Shown: positions 61,178 through 64,000 of the stretch, in pieces | Numbering within the stretch: the first letter of the stretch is position 1 | Layout: each line of letters begins with the position of its first letter | The notes under the pieces: generated by a model | Databases searched by the model: none | What the model was told of the DNA's origin: nothing | Seen by the model: the letters and a program-made list of their open reading frames with translations, nothing else | Source of the DNA: Halobellus sp. LT62 | GTDB lineage: Archaea > Halobacteriota > Halobacteria > Halobacteriales > Haloferacaceae | NCBI RefSeq assembly: GCF_037031285.1 | Contig: NZ_JAYEZO010000001.1 | Coordinates: forward strand, 1,798,001-1,862,000 | Reading direction: 5' to 3' | DNA: 64,000 nucleotides | Translations under genes and position numbers: made by a program

Positions 61178-63007
61178 TCAGTCGCTACAGCGTGCGATCG
61201 AGTCGCGGGCGACCGGCGTGTCGTCGTCGACGACGTCCGAGAGGTTCAGGCGGTCGAGGAGCCCGCGCGTGGGGATCCCGTCGTCGCTCCAGCCGCGCGC
61301 GGCGTAGTACCGGCGGCGGAGGCCGTCGAACCAGTTGGTGTCGATCGCGTTCCCCGCTGCGGGGCCGCCCGCGAGCGGTCGCTCGAACACGGACGGAAGC
61401 GTCTCGTCCGCCGCGTCGAACCCCTCGCGGACGTTGAACAGGCGCGTCAGCGTCCACGTTCGTTCGCCGACGCGGAGCAGTTCCGCCGGGTCGTCCGGGG
61501 CGGGCGTGTCCACGGCAGAGAGCCACTCAGCGCCAAGGTCGTCTTCCAGCACCGCGCCGGCGAAGTCGTCGGCGATCAGACTCCAGAGGACCGCCGTGAT
61601 CGTCTGTTCGCGCATCACCAATCGGACCCTGTCGGCGTCGTCCCACGAGTCGCCCTCGAAGACCTCGGTCTCGGCCGGAAGCGACCGTCTGTGACACGCG
61701 CCGCGGTCGCTCGTCGCGTACGCGAGTGCCGTCGTAGGCGATCCGCGGGGATCGTACGCCGGGAGCTCCATCGACTTGATCGTCGGGACGAGCTCCGCGC
61801 CACCGAGTTGGTCCGCCGCGGCCTCGACGCCGTCGGCCAGCGCGTCACCGAGGTCGGAATTGCGCGTCGCGATCGACTCGATGAGTCGCCGGGCCGCCTG
61901 TTCGTCGCCGAAGTCGAACGTCGACTCCGTGTCGAACTCGGTTGTCGGGTCGACGATTCCGTCCGCAGTCGCTCGAACCGTCCACGCCACGGCGTTGCCC
62001 GCGCTGATGACGTCGAGGCCGAGTCGGTCACATACCTGACCGAGCGCGGCGACGGCGTCGAAGTCGTCGATGCCGAGTCCCGCGCCCAAGGACATCGGCG
62101 TCGCGCCGCGCGGCACCGACTCGCCCGTCGAGGTCTCAACGCGGAAGCCGCCCGGAATTTCGCGTTCCCCGCCGCGCTCGCGGTCGACCGCCGCGTCGCG
62201 AACGGCGTCGATGCCGATGTTCTCTGCGCCCTCGAAGGAGCCTTCCTGCCAGCCGCGGGTCGAGAGGACGCCGACCTCGTCGGCGAAGTCGACGGTTTCG
62301 AGCGTTGCGCTCGCCGCGTGCCAGCGGCCGACATCGGTCTCGCGGAACCGGCGCTCGTACGTCGCTTGGAGCGACGTGACCGCCGGCGCGGGTTGCGGGA
62401 CGGAACCGCGAGCCACGACCGCCTTCAGTCCCTTCGCGCCCATCACCGCGCCCGCGCCCCCGCGACCGGCGTGGTGATCACCGCCGTCGGAGGCGACCGT
62501 CGCGTACCGTACGCGGTTCTCGCCCGCCGGACCGACGCAGGCGACCGCGCCGTCGAACGTCCCACAGGTCTCGACGACGTCGCGGCCCCAGAGGTCCCCC
62601 GCGGGCGAGAGCGTCGCCTCGCCGTCCTCGATTTCGAGGACCTGCGGCTCGTCGGATCGGCCGGTGACGGCGATACCGAGCGCCCCGTCGAGGGCACCGA
62701 CGAGCGCCGACGCGAAGTTCCCGCCGCTGTAGGAGTCGAGGAACGTCCCCGTCAGCGGCGAGCGGGTGATCGCCGCGAACTGCGGCTCACCCGGGAGCAG
62801 CCCGCTCAGCGGACCGAGCATAAACAACAGGTAGTTGTCGGGGCCGAGCGGGTCCGTCCCGGGAGCGAGTCGGTCATAGAGGTAGCGGGCCCCGAGTCCC
62901 TTGCCGCCGACGTACTCCGTCAGCCACCGCTCCGGGATCGGTTCGCGGTGGATCGCCTCCGCGGAGAGATCGACGTGGAGGACGTGCGATGGGGCCGCAT
63001 CAGTCAT
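61178..63007 (-). CDS. Aldehyde:ferredoxin oxidoreductase family protein lacking the cluster cysteines
   Basis: 609 residues matching the tungsten AOR family: HVDLSAEAIHREPIPERWLT, then GGKGLGARYLYD, then GPLSG with ITRSPLTG, and the pterin-binding DHHAGRGGAGAVMGAKGLKA. GIDDFDAVAALGQVCDRLGLD and GLGIDDFDAV continue the match. The usual Cys-x2-Cys-x3-Cys motif is replaced by ERGGEREIPGGFRVE, and the late fourth Cys by TITAVLWSLIADD. Only five scattered cysteines remain. It therefore probably cannot hold the [4Fe-4S] cluster in the usual way. The frame is open throughout with normal codon pattern, so it is not an obvious pseudogene. Confidence 0.85.
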   Translation of the reverse strand: MTDAAPSHVLHVDLSAEAIHREPIPERWLTEYVGGKGLGARYLYDRLAPGTDPLGPDNYLLFMLGPLSGLLPGEPQFAAITRSPLTGTFLDSYSGGNFASALVGALDGALGIAVTGRSDEPQVLEIEDGEATLSPAGDLWGRDVVETCGTFDGAVACVGPAGENRVRYATVASDGGDHHAGRGGAGAVMGAKGLKAVVARGSVPQPAPAVTSLQATYERRFRETDVGRWHAASATLETVDFADEVGVLSTRGWQEGSFEGAENIGIDAVRDAAVDRERGGEREIPGGFRVETSTGESVPRGATPMSLGAGLGIDDFDAVAALGQVCDRLGLDVISAGNAVAWTVRATADGIVDPTTEFDTESTFDFGDEQAARRLIESIATRNSDLGDALADGVEAAADQLGGAELVPTIKSMELPAYDPRGSPTTALAYATSDRGACHRRSLPAETEVFEGDSWDDADRVRLVMREQTITAVLWSLIADDFAGAVLEDDLGAEWLSAVDTPAPDDPAELLRVGERTWTLTRLFNVREGFDAADETLPSVFERPLAGGPAAGNAIDTNWFDGLRRRYYAARGWSDDGIPTRGLLDRLNLSDVVDDDTPVARDSIARCSD

Positions 63008-63162
63008 TCGAGAGGTGATAGCAGGCGAAGACTCATTAAGCGTTTGCTATGGGGCGGTCTCAGTCAGTCTCGACGGTCAGTCAGCCAGTACAACGGGAAA
63101 AGGGGGATCGAAACGCCACGTTTGTCGAGCGGGAATTTTCGGTTTTCAGTTCGCAGCGGGAG

Positions 63163-63543
63163 TTACTCGGTCGTCGCGATCGCTTCGATCTCGACGGCCG
63201 CACCCTTCGGGACCGCGCCCGCGCCGACGGCGCTTCTCGCCGGCGGTTCCTCGTCGAAGAACTCGCTGTAGGCCTCGTTGAACTCGTCGAAGTCGTCGAT
63301 ATCGTCGAGGAAGACAGTCGTCTTCAACAGGTCCGAGAGCGAGAGCCCCTCCGATTCGAGGATGGCCTCGACGTTGCGCATACACTGTCGCGTCTGGTCG
63401 GCGACCGATTCGTCGTCGAGGAGTTCGCCGTCGACCGTCAGCGGGAGCTGTCCCGCCGTGATCAGGAGGCTCCCGTTCGTCGTCGCTTGGCTGTACGCGC
63501 CCACTGCGGCCGGGGCGTCGTCCGTGCTGATGGTCCGTTTCAT
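63163..63543 (-). CDS. ridA: RidA/YjgF family enamine/imine deaminase
   Basis: 126 residues, the full length of the family. VGAYSQATTNGSLLITAGQLP and NVEAILESEGLSLSDLLKTTVFL are diagnostic; the conserved Arg of PPARSAVGAGAVPKGAAVEIE lies near residue 104 and the Glu near the end. RidA hydrolyses reactive 2-aminoacrylate and 2-iminobutanoate released by threonine/serine dehydratases such as IlvA at 37412. Stands alone on its strand. Confidence 0.95.
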   Translation of the reverse strand: MKRTISTDDAPAAVGAYSQATTNGSLLITAGQLPLTVDGELLDDESVADQTRQCMRNVEAILESEGLSLSDLLKTTVFLDDIDDFDEFNEAYSEFFDEEPPARSAVGAGAVPKGAAVEIEAIATTE

Positions 63544-63653
63544 ACGTCACGGGCTACCCCGTCGATCGCCTTAAAACTCGGTTGCTCGAGTCGGGCGAGG
63601 CACAACGTGAACGGGAACCGAGAGGTTGGGTCAGAGACTGTCGTTGACTGGTG

Positions 63654-63698
63654 ACGACAGTGAGTTGGTCGATAACGACAGTAGACTGATCGATAACG
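63654..63698. repeat. Two tandem 21-bp repeats upstream of ridA
   Basis: ACGACAGT (63654, 63675) and TCGATAACG (63669, 63690) recur at exactly 21-bp steps, giving two tandem units with about 16 of 21 matches and a partial third. An inverted ACTGTCGT lies at 63637-63644. The step of two helical turns is typical of cooperative binding sites. They lie about 110-155 bp upstream of ridA. Confidence 0.5.
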
Positions 63699-63704
63699 GC
63701 CGTC

Positions 63705-64000
63705 TCACTGGTTGATGACGACGATGGCGACGAGCGCGAGTCCGATGCCGGCGACTTTCTGCATCGAAAACGGTTCTCCGAGCGCGACGATGCTGATCAC
63801 GGCGGCGGTCACGAAGTACATCCCGCCGATCGTCGAGACGATCGCCGTCGATCCGACGGTGACACCGATGAACGTCGATAGGACGCCGATTGCCGCGGCG
63901 ACGCCGGCGATCGCTGAAAAGAGGAGCCCGCGATTCGTGACCGCGACTGACGCGTCGGAGACCACGACGTATGCCCCCGCCACGATCGTCGCGGTGAGAT
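63705..64000 (-). CDS. EamA/DMT family transporter, C-terminal part (cut by window end)
   Basis: The visible stretch has three to four hydrophobic helices ending in ALVAIVVINQ, with FSAIAGVAAAIGVLSTFIGV and VALGEPFSMQKVAGIGLAL of the EamA (DUF6) repeat. Reading frame continues beyond the right edge. A metabolite or drug exporter; substrate unknown. Confidence 0.8.
   Translation of the reverse strand, partial: LTATIVAGAYVVVSDASVAVTNRGLLFSAIAGVAAAIGVLSTFIGVTVGSTAIVSTIGGMYFVTAAVISIVALGEPFSMQKVAGIGLALVAIVVINQ

Overview
The window is chromosomal-type DNA of a halophilic archaeon (class Halobacteria). Evidence: GC-rich coding DNA; strongly acidic Asp/Glu-rich proteins; Tat-type lipoprotein export; leaderless genes whose TATA-like boxes lie about 27-30 nt before the start codon; and haloarchaeal families such as the FolC-FolP fusion, a bacterio-opsin-activator (HTH-10) regulator and an FG-GAP surface protein. 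No rRNA, tRNA, CRISPR array, transposase or phage gene was seen.

Layout. 1-660: gene-free, with an AT-rich island. 663-5193: ATP-dependent hydantoinase/oxoprolinase pair (hyuA, hyuB) facing a VOC dioxygenase-like gene. 5307-5663: internal fragment of a GH42 beta-galactosidase, beside a KDPG-type aldolase (5796) and ATP-dependent PEP carboxykinase (6733). 8549-12775: a giant secreted or surface protein (seven FG-GAP blades, Arg/Asp linker, beta-helix, Thr-rich stalk). 12969-15379: membrane hydrolase and class V aminotransferase. 15386-17529: arsenic operon (arsR-acr3-arsC). 17760-20373: aldo/keto reductase and a polytopic membrane protein. 20972-26120: TRAP-TAXI transporter with DUF1850 protein and HTH-10 regulator. 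26152-27247: MOSC protein and small membrane protein.

27448-58133 is dominated by methylated-amine and folate one-carbon chemistry: a DmdA/GcvT-like methyltransferase, methylene-THF reductase, a creatininase-family enzyme, two FAD-GcvT dimethylglycine/sarcosine dehydrogenase-like enzymes, EtfAB, an HdrD/EMO-type ETF:quinone oxidoreductase, a BCCT betaine-type transporter, FolC-FolP, formate-THF ligase and a formate dehydrogenase-like molybdoenzyme. Read together they suggest import of betaine-like osmolytes, stepwise oxidative demethylation with electrons passing ETF -> EMO -> menaquinone, and methyl carbons leaving through THF as formate (with ATP) and CO2. This is inference from families and neighbourhood.

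58310-64000: a rifampicin-phosphotransferase-like PEP-utilising enzyme, an aldehyde:ferredoxin oxidoreductase homologue lacking the usual cluster cysteines, RidA, and a truncated EamA transporter. The most unusual non-coding signal is a perfect 37-bp polypurine mirror repeat (30483-30519) directly after metF.
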